DNA of 64,000 bases from Sorex araneus (taxonomy: Eukaryota > Chordata > Mammalia > Eulipotyphla > Soricidae), in contig NC_073313.1 of the NCBI RefSeq assembly GCF_027595985.1, positions 115,521,552-115,585,551 on the forward strand, given 5' to 3'. The translations under genes and the position numbers were made by a program. The notes below the pieces were generated by a model, which was not told the DNA's origin, did no database searches, and saw only the letters and a list, made by a program, of their open reading frames with translations. Of the stretch, positions 1 to 10,955 are shown piece by piece. Each line of letters begins with the position of its first letter. Position 1 is the first letter of the stretch.

Positions 1-344
1 AAATGATTCCTCCAACTATCATTGACTTAGTGATCTTTAGTCTGTTCCAACTGCCTTCTATAGCACATGAGATAGTCTTCCAACTATGGAGCACTATTCC
101 TATCACTTTTGCCTATGTTCCTTGGGTGTCAGTCTCATATTATGTTATTTTATATTCCACAAATGAGTGCAGTCATTCTATGTCTGGCCCTCTCTTCTGA
201 CTCATTTCACTTTGCATGGTACTCTCCAAGACCATACACTTATAAGCAAATTTCATAACTTCATCTTTCCTAATGGCTGCATAGTATTCCATTGCGTAGA
301 TGTACCAAAGTTTCCTTAACCAGTCTTCTGTTCTTGGGCACTAG
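1..344 (-). mobile_element. L1 3' end (ORF2 C-terminus plus 3' UTR), old
   Basis: On the minus strand this is the end of L1 ORF2 (TGGAATACTATGCAGCC-like text at about 270-300) followed by the 3' UTR. It matches the same part of the younger minus-strand L1 at 30285-31202. It runs off the left edge and stops abruptly at about 344, where the likely LTR begins. Many substitutions mark it as old. Confidence 0.85.
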
Positions 345-800
345 GAGCAACAGACTCTTATCTAGCTAGAAAGCCCCATGTGGGGCAGCTTGGGGTGGGG
401 GGAAACTATAAAAGCCAACTTGAACTAAAGAAGTGCATGTATATGCTGCTGCATCCCGTGTGCTGCTTGTGTCCATGTGGCCAAGCACATGTGGTGCCAG
501 AACACATGTGTCACCTACATCCCCCCTCTTGAGACTTGTACTGGGCCTCTCTCCATCATTGAAGAAACGCTCTTTCTCTCTCCTGAGCACAATACTTTTT
601 CTCTCTTCCTTTCTCTCCCTCTTCTCTTTCCTAAAACCTCTAAATAAAATCTGTTTTTACTTCACTGCTCATCTCTTTCTGAAATTCTTTTCTGTGAGAA
701 TAGGGACCCAAAAGACCTGGGTAAGGCCTAGAACTCGCTCATTTATCAGTCCTAAACTTCACAGCCAGTCCCTGGGTAACAGAAATGGATCGGAAGAAAG
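345..800 (+). mobile_element. Probable solo LTR of an endogenous retrovirus
   Basis: The block has LTR-like order: a TATAAAAG box at 407-414, about 230 bp of sequence with a long pyrimidine-rich stretch, an AATAAA signal at 643-648, then a T-rich region like U5. No gag, pol or env sequence flanks it, so it would be a solo LTR or a fragment. Edges are approximate and no target-site duplication was found. The family is not recognised. A non-viral regulatory or 3' UTR sequence remains possible. Confidence 0.5.
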
Positions 801-856
801 TGACCATCTCTCTCTTCTTTGCCTCACATAAATCACTCGTGAGGACCCACCGACTT

Positions 857-1108
857 CTGTAGCACTGTAGCACTGTCATCCCATTGTTATCGATTTGCTC
901 GAGAAGGCACCAGTAATGTCTCCATTGTGAGACTTGTTGTTACTGTTTTTGGCATATCGGATATGCCACGGGTAGCTTGCCAGGCTCTGCTGTGTGGGTG
1001 GGATACTCTGGGTAGCTTGCCAGGCTCTCTAAGAGGGACGGAGGAATCTAACCCGGATTGGTCACGTGCAAGGAAAACGCCCTACCTTCTGTGCTATCAC
1101 TACAGTCT
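857..1108 (-). mobile_element. RTE-tailed SINE
   Basis: Read on the minus strand, this copy has a tRNA-like head (B-box region near 1040-1060), a body with two GGCAAGCTACC-like repeats, the CAAAAACAGTAACAACA segment, and the RTE-like tail ending in GACAGTGCTACAGTGCTACA-type repeats. It is complete and moderately diverged. Family details are under 23549-23796. Confidence 0.9.
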
Positions 1109-1709
1109 ACTGTCTTCACTTTCAATAAATATTAGCTTAATAAATGAAGATGAATAAGACTGGCAATCTGGCTGAGTTCACAGAGCAACGTAGCTTTGGG
1201 GAGAATATTGTTTTCAGATACCATAAGGGTACCTTGCAGGTGATCAATACCCTTCTATTGTTTATTAAATGGATACAGTCCTATAATCTTGAGAGTCAGG
1301 GCCTTTTTATGATTTTGTATAGCCTCTTGTCTTCTCACTCTGCCTCAACCCTTAAATGGGCCTTATTTCAAGGCATGTGGTTCGAGCTATGACTCTGGCT
1401 AACATGGTGCTAATGAACTGATTTCTTCTTCCTGTCCATTCTACAACTCCCAGAACCAGTTCCCTGACAAGTTCTCTTTTGCATTCATTTGCCTGAAACT
1501 TGTTCTATCCTTAATGGGTTCTGGTATAGATTTTTTCCTTCCTTAGTTGCATGATGGTTTGATTAATTTGCATTTATTGAACACTCTTCAATAATACTGT
1601 GCCCAGGTCCCAAATGTCTTATTCAATGTCTTTGTGTGCACTAGTCCTTTTACTCATCTCCATTTCCCCTGATGGACGCAAATATGGAAGTGCATCTAAA
1701 TGATTATAA
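1109..1709. other. No recognisable element
   Basis: AT-rich sequence with only short chance ORFs (longest 82 codons, at 1144-1392). No splice-site pattern, repeat or homology was recognised. Confidence 0.5.
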
Positions 1710-1935
1710 TAGGTCACATGTGTTTGGCACATGCTATATGCCAAGCACTGAGCTAAGAGCATCATATGCTTTATCTCAGTCTTCACACATGCCCAATGAG
1801 GTAGATCATACATTTTTCTCTATTTTTCAGCTGAAAAAAATTGAAGTTACTCAAGGAATCATTAACGTGCATAAAGCCATACAACCTGATAGTCTGACAG
1901 ATGAAATTCGATTCCAAATTCTGGCCTCCTAAATT
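1710..1935 (-). mobile_element. MIR SINE (ancient mammalian)
   Basis: On the minus strand it follows the MIR consensus: a decayed GGCAGAGC-like part near 1900, the core near 1820-1850 (CAGCTGAAAAAAATTGAAG for the usual CAGATGAGGAAACTGAGG), and the 3' part near 1740 (ATGCCAAGCACTGAGCTAAG). MIRs predate placental radiation, so this marks old, stable sequence. Confidence 0.75.
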
Positions 1936-2230
1936 TTTCTTATATTCTTTGTGGGAAGAAACAAATTATCAGCAAATAAATCATTGTTTGAGATTCTGGT
2001 CAGAGTCCAGCTTTTATACACACCTACCAGACTTGTTTATCTCTGCTGCTACTTCTAAGCATAAGCACTGAAACAATTCCTTATATATTCTTTTATATAT
2101 ATATATTCTTTTAAGAGATTTTTGAATCAATTTTCCTGATTTTAGGACTCATTATATATGTGTTACTGAGAGAGTAAGAAGCTGTTGCAAAGTCACATAT
2201 AAGGACAGCTAGAAACAGAACCTGAACTTT

Positions 2231-2850
2231 TTGTTTTGTTTTGTTTTTTTAAATATTTTTTTAAAAAAATATTTTATTGAATCACCATGTGGAAAATTAC
2301 AATGCTTTCAGGCTTAAGTCTTAGTCATACAATGCTGAAACAACCATCGCTTCACCAGTGCCCATATCCCACCACCGAAGACAAAAAAAAAAAACCCACA
2401 GTACACCTCCCATCCCACCCACCCCTGCACCGCCCCCGTCTTGTAACTGATAAATTTCACTTTACTTTCTATTTACTTTGGTTACATTCAATACTTCAAC
2501 ATAAACCTCACCATTATTATTAGGAGCACCCCACTAGAGTCAGACCTGTTGTGAAGAGAAATGAGGTTTTGGATTCGATCATTGCAAGCTTGTAAACCCC
2601 ATCTGTGGCCGTCATAATATGGCGGTCCCCACGCCCTTCATCCCCGGGAAGGGACAGGCGAGAGAGAGAGAAATACCTTTCCCCTCCTGGGCGAGCATGT
2701 GGTCTCAGCTTGGTTCTCAGGCTGGAGACAATCTGCAAGGAGCTGCCCATGTTGAATTTGGTTCAGCTGGGTCTGGATTCACGTTCATGCAGCTGCGGAG
2801 GAGCCGCACGCGCATGCGGCCCCCGGGGTCACATCTCAGCAGCGGTGGGA
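2231..2850 (-). mobile_element. L1 3' UTR copy with GC-rich upstream half, full TSD
   Basis: A 5'-truncated L1 insertion bounded by a perfect 14-bp target-site duplication (AGAACCTGAACTTT at 2217-2230 and 2851-2864). The A-tail reads as T-rich sequence at about 2240-2278. The tail-proximal part (2279-2520) matches the 3' UTR of the L1 at 45615-46856. The upstream part (2600-2850) is GC-rich, with CpG-rich runs near 2790-2825, and differs from the commoner L1 3' UTR in this window. Confidence 0.85.
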
Positions 2851-2975
2851 AGAACCTGAACTTTCGAGTTGTCAATACTAGCCTGCTTACACACCCAGGA
2901 TACATACAGGTAAAAAATATGGGGATTTCCAAACCTGTGTGAAATTTCTATATTGTTTTATAATGAATCTTCAAG

Positions 2976-3132
2976 GGAATGGAGTAATAGTACAGTGAGT
3001 AGGACTTGAATGTAGCTGACTCAGGCCTCATCCCTGTTTTCCCATATGGTACCCTTAGCTAACTAGGAATGATCCCTGAGCCGAGAGCAAGGAGTAAACC
3101 CTAAGTACTGCTGGCTGTGGCCCCCAAATAAA
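2976..3132 (+). mobile_element. SOR-type SINE, old
   Basis: A diverged copy of the poly(A)-tailed shrew SINE: head GGAGTAATAGTACAGTGAGT, then ATGGTACCC-, AATGATCCCTGAG- and TGGCTGTGGCCCCCAAATAA-type tail blocks in order. The B box is strongly eroded. Confidence 0.75.
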
Positions 3133-3150
3133 TATTTTCCAGAAACTGTC

Positions 3151-3290
3151 TTTGGGATGGAGGTGGCAAAGATAGCAATGCCAAAGGCACCTGCCTTGCA
3201 AGTATGAGGCTCCAAGCTCTATCTCAAGCAATTCCCCACATGTACTGAGATTGATCCAGCAGCAATGTTGTTTGGGATCCCTTAAGGAAA
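3151..3290 (+). mobile_element. Possible very old tRNA-derived SINE
   Basis: The text near 3186-3240 resembles a tRNA-like head with an A-box-like start and CCTTGCAAGTATGAGGCTCC. The remainder is too decayed to assign to a family. Confidence 0.35.
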
Positions 3291-4169
3291 CTAAATCACA
3301 AAATGAGTCAGTAGCTTATCCTGTCTCACACGGTCAAAGGAGAAAAAATTATTTTTTCTACTCTTCTAGGATCCTGACTAAGACATCCCTGAAAATAAAA
3401 GACCTTTAACCAGAGAAAAAAAATTAATTAATTTTGAGTGTATATGAACCACAAATATGGGTTTTGTGAAAGCATGTGATTTATATAACTTTTAGACAGA
3501 GAATCAATAAACTTGTGAGGAATAGACAGCACAAAGCAAGTTTCCTTATACACTAATTTAGTAAGAAACTAAGCAGATCTCATTTGCAGAGACTAAACAG
3601 GCCCTACATTCCTTCTTTGTACTAATAAGGATGTCTTTTTATCTCCTGGTACAGGGAGGATGTCTTTCACATTTGAGATTTATTTTCTATTTTCTGGGAG
3701 ACAGAGGGGTTTAGAGTGTCATTCTTGCATTGGCTTTTTCTCAACTAACTTTAATTTAAAATAATCAGCATGCCATTTTTGACATGTCTCGGGGTGACTT
3801 GCTCTGAGCCCCAACTGCCATTAAATGGTAATAAGGGATTTAATTTAAGGTCCTTTAGTTCCAGAAGCCAGTTATTTTCCAACTCTACTACAATGAATCA
3901 CAGAGGCATGTTTAGAAACCATCTAACAAGAAAAGGAAAAAAGATATGTGTAAGGCATGTCTTATAACTATCTTTACCATAGGCCACTTTAAATTTTATC
4001 TCTTTTGAAATACTTTATATTACATAATATGCAAAAATTGTTCTGGGAACCAGGTAGTGACTAAGGAATCTATAATAAGCTGCAAAGAGACTATCTTCAT
4101 GTAACTGAATTTGATGGAGTAATGCTGCAGTAAGCCAAAGAGATCTCTGCTAATCATTGTTCCAACATT
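3291..4169. other. No recognisable element
   Basis: AT-rich, with an A-run at 3416-3422. The longest ORF is 65 codons and no motif was recognised in it. Confidence 0.5.
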
Positions 4170-4375
4170 GCCTAGAGTACTTCTGGTGCCTTCCAAAATC
4201 ACTGATATGATTAGCCTTTTACATACTTTAACTCTCATAACAACTCAATTATGTAGACATTAAATTTTTCCTCCTGTTTCTGAAGGAACTGAAGTCCTAA
4301 GAGCATAATTCTCTTGTCCAAGGTCACAGAGCTAGTAAGTGGCAGAACAGCCTCAATTTAAACCCATGCAGTTTT
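4170..4375 (-). mobile_element. MIR SINE (ancient mammalian)
   Basis: On the plus strand it shows the reversed MIR order: TAACTCTCATAACAACTC (4229-4246), TCTGAAGGAACTGAAGTCC, then CAAGGTCACAGAGCTAGT (4319-4336) and AAGTGGCAGAAC. This is the best preserved MIR in the window. Confidence 0.88.
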
Positions 4376-4899
4376 TTTAAGGACCATGTATTTCAGTATG
4401 ACAAATGGTAAAGGAAATCTAGAGTCCAAAAAGCTCATGCAAATCAAGTCTGAGCAAAATATCTGCAGTCTGATGAAAAGTAAGAACCTGAAGGACCAAC
4501 TCATTGAAAAGCAAAGCCAGCAGTTGATCAGAAGGCTCAATTTAGAAGACTCTTAGAAAATTAATATATGTAAAACTCCACTTAAATGAAGTTGGAAGTC
4601 TAGAAGAGAATCTTTACACATACATACTCATCCCATACTACAAATCCCAGAGAGAAGAGACAGGTATGGCATGTCTGTAAAGAAATGTTGCTACTTTATT
4701 GTCTCAGATGAGGAAGGAGGAAGCTCCTTGCCCAGCAACAACTCTAAGAAACAATGCCAGACCTGTCAAATAAAACGTCACTTTATTTCAAACTCAGTTT
4801 CCTTAGATGAATTCCATTTTTATAACAAGCCTAAAAATCTATATAGAAACAATTCTGTTATTGACGCATTTTCCCCCTGTTATTATTATATCTCCCTTC
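4376..4899. other. No recognisable element
   Basis: No repeat or gene recognised. A 157-codon ORF starting at 4671 runs through it into an old SINE-like block and shows no domain or plausible composition. Confidence 0.45.
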
Positions 4900-5070
4900 C
4901 CTGTTATTATTGTTTCAATGGCAGGGAGTCACACTCACTTGGCTGTGGTTCTCACAGGCTGTGTGGTTCACACACACTCAGCTACAATGCTTGCACACAT
5001 TTGGTTGTTTGTGCACTGCAGATGGCACACTTGTATGTGCCACAGGTAACAAATGGTGCAAGAGGACACT
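4900..5070 (-). mobile_element. Possible member of an unnamed old SINE family
   Basis: On the minus strand it carries ACAACCAAATGTGTG-, GAGAACCACAGCCAAGTG- and similar ACCAAGTG-spaced text. Comparable text appears at 39580-39790 (minus) and 61085-61400 (plus). The tRNA-like head is not visible here. Confidence 0.35.
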
Positions 5071-5819
5071 GTGCCCACAATCCAGCCATTAAGATTTATG
5101 CCAGTTGCTTCCAATCTAAAATTTGTCCATTCCAGTATAGCTGAGGGGGGCAGGAAACCCCTTCACCCTTAGCCCCAGTGGACTTGTGATACCCAGGACC
5201 GTGGGGACTCTAAGGCATCTGAGCAACTGCTTACACCTCCCACCTCACACACTCTAAGGGCTGATGGGAAACTACAGGACCTTACTTTAGTACCAGAATA
5301 TGCCCCATAACTATCCCTTAGCAGCCCCTTCAACTAAAAGGGAGGATCTAGATCTAGTCCTGTCTATACTGCTGCAGTGCATGGTAATAGAAATTATCAG
5401 AATATCAGAAGCATAAGCAATAGCCTGTTTGTGTACAGCAATGTATTGTAAGGTCAGTACTCATATAATCAGGAAAATAAAACTCCACTGTCACTACCCA
5501 AGAACAGGAAAACCAAGCAATTCTATTGCTCCAGCAGGCAAGGTAAGAAGTCCAAGCAAGTCCAAGAATTCAATCAAAATTTTTGAACGTGGTGAAGGAA
5601 GACCTTGAATGCATGCTCTATGCAATGGCAATAGAAAAAAAGAAATAAACTTCATCTCCTTCAATTTGATTGACAATCAACTCAAAGAAGATTTGATTCA
5701 GCATGTAAAAGAATCCATAACAGTTAAATCAAGGAAACAAAGAATCTAATAGCAAGCCAGATCAACAGAATTCTGAATGTAGCGAGCCATATCAGCACTG
5801 AGCAAAATGCTTCCTATCA
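5071..5819. other. Unassigned, possibly decayed 5' part of the following L1
   Basis: It leads without a clear boundary into the old L1 at 5820. A-rich text from about 5480 onward has L1-like composition, but no motif could be placed. Confidence 0.35.
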
Positions 5820-6568
5820 TAACTTAATCATGGAGGAAATAAAAGAGAAAGTGAAAAATTCCTTGATATGAATAATAATGGAGAAACAAACTATGAAAAC
5901 CTATGGCACGCAACAAAGGCACCACCAAAGCAGAAATTCACAGCAAAACAGGGTACAGTAGGGAAGAAAAATAAGACAAATCCATACTCTAATCGCTTAT
6001 CATAAGAGCCTAGAAAAGGAGCAACAAATGAATCCTGAAACTAGAAAAAGGAAGGAAATAATTACAGCTAGAACAGAAATCAATGTACAGAAATCAAGAA
6101 AACAATACAAAGGGTCTAGGAGATAGTTCTTTGAAAGAATAAAGAATATAGACAAACCCTTAGCTAGAATAACAAAGAAAAATAGAAATAAATTAGACCA
6201 GAGATGACAGGAAAGAAATCATAACAATCTCCTCAGCAACACAAAAGGTTACTATAAACTCTATATTGTAAAGGTGAAGATCCTGGAGAAATTGATGAAT
6301 TTCTAGAAACCTTTACCTCACAAAATTGAAGGAGGTAGAAAATCTGAACAGCAAGGAAATTTAAAGAGTAATTAAAATATCCCCTATAACAAGAGCCTTT
6401 TTCCACACAGATTCATTGGTGAATTCTACCAATTTTTCAAAGAAGACTTACCAACCAGACTTCTCAATCTCTTCCACAATTTTGAATATATAGAAACCCT
6501 CCCAAACAGCTCCAATAAAGCAGAACTCACACTAATATCCAGAGCAAATAGAGATGATAAAAAGAAAA
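5820..6568 (+). mobile_element. Old L1, ORF2 segment before the RT core (part 1)
   Basis: Decayed ORF2 sequence: the AAAACCTATGG, GAAATAATTACAGCTAGAACAG, TTAGCTAGAATAAC and GGTGAATTCTACCAATTTTTC blocks occur in L1 order. Stops occur in all frames. The same element resumes at 9045, 10410 and 11390. Everything between is younger insertion or array expansion. Confidence 0.85.
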
Positions 6569-6830
6569 CCACACCTTACCTCTAGTGCAAACCACAATAC
6601 CCAAAAGGAGAGAGGGAGCAAAAGGGAATGTCCCACCACAGAGGCAGGGCAGGTTGGCGGGGACGGGGTGGGAGTTGTGGAAGAGATGCTGGGACCATTG
6701 GTGGTAGAAAATGGGCACTGGTGGAAGGATGGATACTCGATCATTGTATGACTGAAACACAAGCATGAAAGTTTGTAAGCCTGTACTGTACCTCGTGGTG
6801 ATTCACTAATAAAAAGTAAATAAATGAAAT
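6569..6830 (+). mobile_element. L1 3' UTR copy (common type), 5' truncated
   Basis: It begins inside the 3' UTR (TGCAAACCACAATACCCAAAAG) and passes through the GGGCACTGGTGGAAGGATGG block to the CGTGGTGATTCACTAATAAA end. It interrupts the old L1 between parts 1 and 2. Confidence 0.9.
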
Positions 6831-8735
6831 TTATTTACTTCAAGACTAAAAGGGCTCTGTAAGACAAGAAAGAAAACACCCATAAGTGCAACAAACCCTT
6901 ATAGAAAGATGGCAGAAAAACCCCATGACAATGATCTCTCTCAATGTCAATGGTCTAAATGCACCTATCAAGAGACACAGAATGGCAAAATGGATCCAGA
7001 AACTGAAACCAATACTCTGCTGCCTACAAGAAACACATCTGAATAATCAAAACAAACACAGATTCAAAATTAAAGGATGGAAAACAATCTTGCTAGCAAA
7101 CAACTCCCTCAAAAAAGCTGGGGTGGCCATACTAGTATCCAACAACATAGATTTCAGGTTGAAAAAGATCAGAAAGGAGAGAGAAGGACATTTTCTATTT
7201 ATCAAGTGTTATGCACAACAGGAAGAAATCACACTCTTAAATGTATATGCACCCAATGAGGGACCAGCTAAATACTTAAAACAACTGCTAACAGATTTTA
7301 AGAAGGACATCGCCAGCAATACAAGAGTAGTTGGAGATTTCAACACTGCCTTATAACCTCTGCATAGATCAACAAGAACAAAATTCAGCAAGGAAACACT
7401 GGCTCTGAAGGAAGAAATAGAAGAGAAAGAACTAACAGACCTATACAGGTCCTTACACCCCAAAAAGAAAGAGTACACATTCTTTTCCAGTGCACACAGA
7501 ACATTTTCTAAAATAGAACACGCGCTGGGTCACAAAACATACCTCACAGAAGATAGAAATTGTATCAACTATTTTTTCAGACCACGATGCACTGAAGATA
7601 GAAGCTACTCACACACAGACACGGAGAACCAAATCAAACACTTGGAAATTAAACAACTCAATGTTGAACAATGAGCGGATCAGGAAGGAAGTCAAGGAAG
7701 AATTCAAAAGATACCTGGAAACAAATGAGAATGAAGACACATGCAAAAATGCTCTTCATCATTAATCATCAGAGAGATGCAGATCAAAACAACCATGAGA
7801 TACCACCTCACACAACAGAGACTGGCACACATCCAAAAGAACAAAAGCAATCGTTGTTGGCCTGGATGTGGAGAAAAAGGGACCCTCTTACACTGCTGGT
7901 GGGAATGCCGACTGGTTCAGCCCTTTAATAAAACAGTATGGACACTCCTCAAAAAATTAGAAATTAAGCTCCCATTTGACCCAGCGATACCACTCCTGGG
8001 AATATATCCCGGAGAGTCAAAAAAGTATAGTTGACATGACATTTGCACTCAAATGTTCATTGCAGCTCTGTTTACCATAGCCAGAATCTGGAAAAAACCT
8101 GAGTGCCCGAGAATTGTTGACTGGTTAAAGAAACTGGTACATCTACACAATGGAATACTATGCTGCTGTTAGAAAAGATGAAGTCATGACCTTTGCATAT
8201 AAGTGGATCAACATGGAATGTATTATGCTATGTGAAATGAGTCAGAAAGAGAGAGACAGATATAGAAAGATTGCACTCATCTGTGGAGTATAAAGTAACA
8301 ATGTGGGAGACTGGCACCCAAGAATAGTAGAGATAAGTACCAGGAGGTTGGCTTCAAGGCTTGGAAGCTGGCTTCACACGCTGGGGGAAGGGGCAGCTCA
8401 GATAGAGAAGGGAACACCAGGTAAAGTGTGGTTCGAGGACGGGAGATACGTGCTGAAAATAGACTATAAACCAAACACGATGACCACACAGTGCCTCTAT
8501 TGCAAACCTCAACACTCAAAAGGAGAGAGAGAACAAAAGGGAATGCCCTGCCACAGAGGTGAGGTGGGGTGGGGGGGATGGGGTGGGGGTTGGGAGGGAT
8601 ACTGGGATCATCGGTGGTGGAGTATGGGCACTGGTGGAGGGATGGGTACTTGAGTATTGTGTGACTGAAACACAAACACGAAAAGTTGTAAGTCTGTAAA
8701 AAATAAAAAATAAACATAAAAAAGTTTTTTTAAAA
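6831..8735 (+). mobile_element. L1 with large internal ORF2 deletion (endonuclease joined to C-terminus)
   Basis: ORF2 starts near 6886. Its 156-codon open stretch is the apurinic/apyrimidinic-type endonuclease domain: LNVNGLN with catalytic Asn at residue 20, QETH with Glu at 49, NVYAPN, and GDFNT near the end. After about 7370 the frame is lost, but EN-proximal sequence continues to 7740. There the sequence jumps to the ORF2 C-terminal region ([14 protein letters not shown], the Cys/His motif), omitting the whole reverse transcriptase. A full 3' UTR follows and ends in an A-rich tail near 8735. It cannot be autonomous. The product would lack RT activity. Confidence 0.9.
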
Positions 8736-9044
8736 AGTAAGGAGGGCTTAATGGCCCCTGAGTGACATAGAGTGACAATCTTCACACTCTCTCCTCTTAG
8801 GAAAGCTTTTTGGAGCATTTTCAGTTGTTCATTCATAACAAACAATACAAAATAAATTATTTTGGTTCTGCTTTGGGGCAGGGTTGGGGTTCTGGATGAA
8901 AACATCCAAAATATGGTGGTGGGAAGGTGTAATGGTGGTGGGATTGGTGTTCAAATATTAAATGTAATCAAATATTTTGAACTACTTTATAAAAATCAAA
9001 TAAAACTTAAAAAAGAAAAATCAAAAAACAAAAAAAAACCCTTC
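8736..9044 (+). mobile_element. 3' end of an old non-LTR retroelement (family shared with 61610-62205)
   Basis: It contains ACAATCTTCACACTCTCTCC, GGTGGTGGGAAGGTG, GGTGGTGGGATTGGTGTTC and TTTATAAAAATCAAATAAAA followed by an A-rich tail. The same blocks in the same order occur at 62070-62200. This is likely an L1-lineage 3' UTR of another age class, but the family name is not known to me. Confidence 0.6.
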
Positions 9045-9877
9045 AATTTCCCCGATGAATATTAATGCAAAAAGAAACCTCAAAAAAATCTTAGCAAATC
9101 CAATCCAACAGCATATCAAAGGATCATACACCATGATCAAGTGGGATTTATACTAGGTATGTAAGGATGACTCAATATATGCAAATCAATTAATTTAATA
9201 TAACATATCAACAAATGGAAAGATGAAATCATAAGATATATCAATCAATGCAGAGAAAGCTTTTGACAAATTAAAATACCCCTCAACAAGATGAGCATAA
9301 AGATAGTAACAGCCATTTATAATAAACCAACAGATACTATATTCAACAGTAAAAAGCTAAAACTATTCCCTTTGAAGTCAGACAGAAAGAAAGGATGTCC
9401 ACTTTCCCAGCTTTTATTCAATATAGTACTAAATAGATAAAAAAAATAAATCAAATTGATCAAACTGAGAAAAGCAAACAAACTATCACTATTTGCAATA
9501 TGTGCAAAACCCTAAAGATTCCACTAAAAGACTTTTAGAAATAATTAACCAGCATATCAAGTAATAGGCTACAAATTCAACACACAAAAATATAGTACAT
9601 TATTATATGCAAATAGTGATCTAGAACAGAAAGAGATCAAAGAGACTACAGCATTCAAAATTGTGCCAAAAATCGTTAAGTATTTAGGAATCAACTTAGC
9701 AAAAGAGGTGAAAGTCCTTTATCCAGACAACTATAAATCACTTAAGAAAGAAAATAATAGAGGACCTCAAGAAATAGAAAAATATTTCATGCTTTTTTTG
9801 TAAGAATCAACATTGTCAAAATGATCATCCAATCTAAATTATTAAATAGATTCAATATCAATGAAATTCTTAAAGAG
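9045..9877 (+). mobile_element. Old L1, ORF2 reverse transcriptase segment (part 2)
   Basis: Continues the element at 5820-6568. It carries GATCAAGTGGGATTTATACTAGG, the CAGAGAAAGCTTTTGAC block and AGACAGAAAGAAAGGATGTCC in ORF2 order. The FADD region is degraded at about 9490-9500. Many stops are present. Confidence 0.9.
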
Positions 9878-9890
9878 CATAGAACAGTCA

Positions 9891-10128
9891 CTGTCATCCC
9901 ATTGCTCATTGATTTATTCAAGCGGGTACCAGTAATCTCTCATTGTGAGACTTATTGTTACTGTTTTTGGCATAACCAATACACCACGGGTAGCTTGCCA
10001 GGCTCTGCCTTGCGGGCGGGCAAGAGACTCTCGGTAGCTTGCCGGGCTCTCCGAGAGGGGCAGAGGAATCAAACACAGGTCGGCCGCATGAAAGGCCAAC
10101 ACCCTAATGCTGTGCTATTGCTCCAGCC
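9891..10128 (-). mobile_element. RTE-tailed SINE with 13-bp TSD
   Basis: Complete copy in the old L1, flanked by CATAGAACAGTCA at 9878-9890 and 10129-10141. The repeat tail overlaps the left TSD. The head (GGGCTGGAGCAATAGCACAGC on the minus strand) and the RTE-like tail are both recognisable. Confidence 0.93.
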
Positions 10129-10159
10129 CATAGAACAGTCATTGACAAAAATCTGTACG

Positions 10160-10400
10160 GTCACTGTCACTGTCATCCCATCTCTCATCGATTTGCTTGA
10201 GGGGGCACCAGTAACGTCTCCATTGTGAGATTTGTTACTGTTTTTGGCACAATGAATATGCCATGGGTAGCTTGCCAGGCTCTGCTGTGTGGGCGAGATA
10301 CTCTCGGTAGCTTGCTGAGCTCTCTGAGAGGAGAGGAGGAATCGAACTTGGGTTTGCCTTGTGCAAGACAAACGCCCTACCTCTGTGCTATCACTCCAAC
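10160..10400 (-). mobile_element. RTE-tailed SINE
   Basis: Second copy in the same orientation, 32 bp from the first. Likely imperfect TSDs are CAAAAATCTGTACG (about 10146-10159) and CAAAAAATTGTACG (about 10401-10414). The tail reads GGTCACTGTCACTGTCATCC on the plus strand. Confidence 0.92.
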
Positions 10401-10409
10401 CAAAAAATT

Positions 10410-10705
10410 GTACGAAGTCATAAAAAAAATCCTCTAATTGTCAAATCCATTCTGAGAATAAAATGGGAGTTATTATCGTTTTTTACTTGAATCTATACTA
10501 TACTATAAAGCCATAGTAATAAAAACAACATAATATAGGAATAAGGTTTGCTAGTAGACCAATGAGTTAGAATGGAATACACAATGATAAACCCTCAGGC
10601 AAACTGTCAAATAATGTCTGACAAAAGAATTTGGTTTATATATGAATTGAAGTAGGGATAGCCTCTCCAACAAATATTAGGAAAGTTAGATAGCTACATT
10701 TCAAA
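10410..10705 (+). mobile_element. Old L1, ORF2 segment (part 3)
   Basis: Contains the TACTATAAAGCCATAGTAAT and AATGAGTTAGAATGGAA blocks that follow the RT domain in L1 ORF2. The array at 10709 interrupts it. Confidence 0.85.
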
Positions 10706-10708
10706 CAT

Positions 10709-10955
<247 letters not shown>

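Noticed and set aside
433..831. 132-codon ORF
   Set aside because: It lies in the likely LTR and its pyrimidine-rich stretch; the Ser/Leu/Phe-rich product reflects base composition.
4671..5144. 157-codon ORF
   Set aside because: No recognisable domain, His/Cys-rich because of CAC repeats, and it overlaps an old SINE-like block.
6886..7356. Host AP endonuclease gene
   Set aside because: The endonuclease domain is the L1 ORF2 version and continues into L1 ORF2 and 3' UTR sequence.
9891..10400. CRISPR-like direct repeats
   Set aside because: The repeats are about 240-bp dispersed SINEs with TSDs in a mammalian genome, not short repeats with unique spacers.
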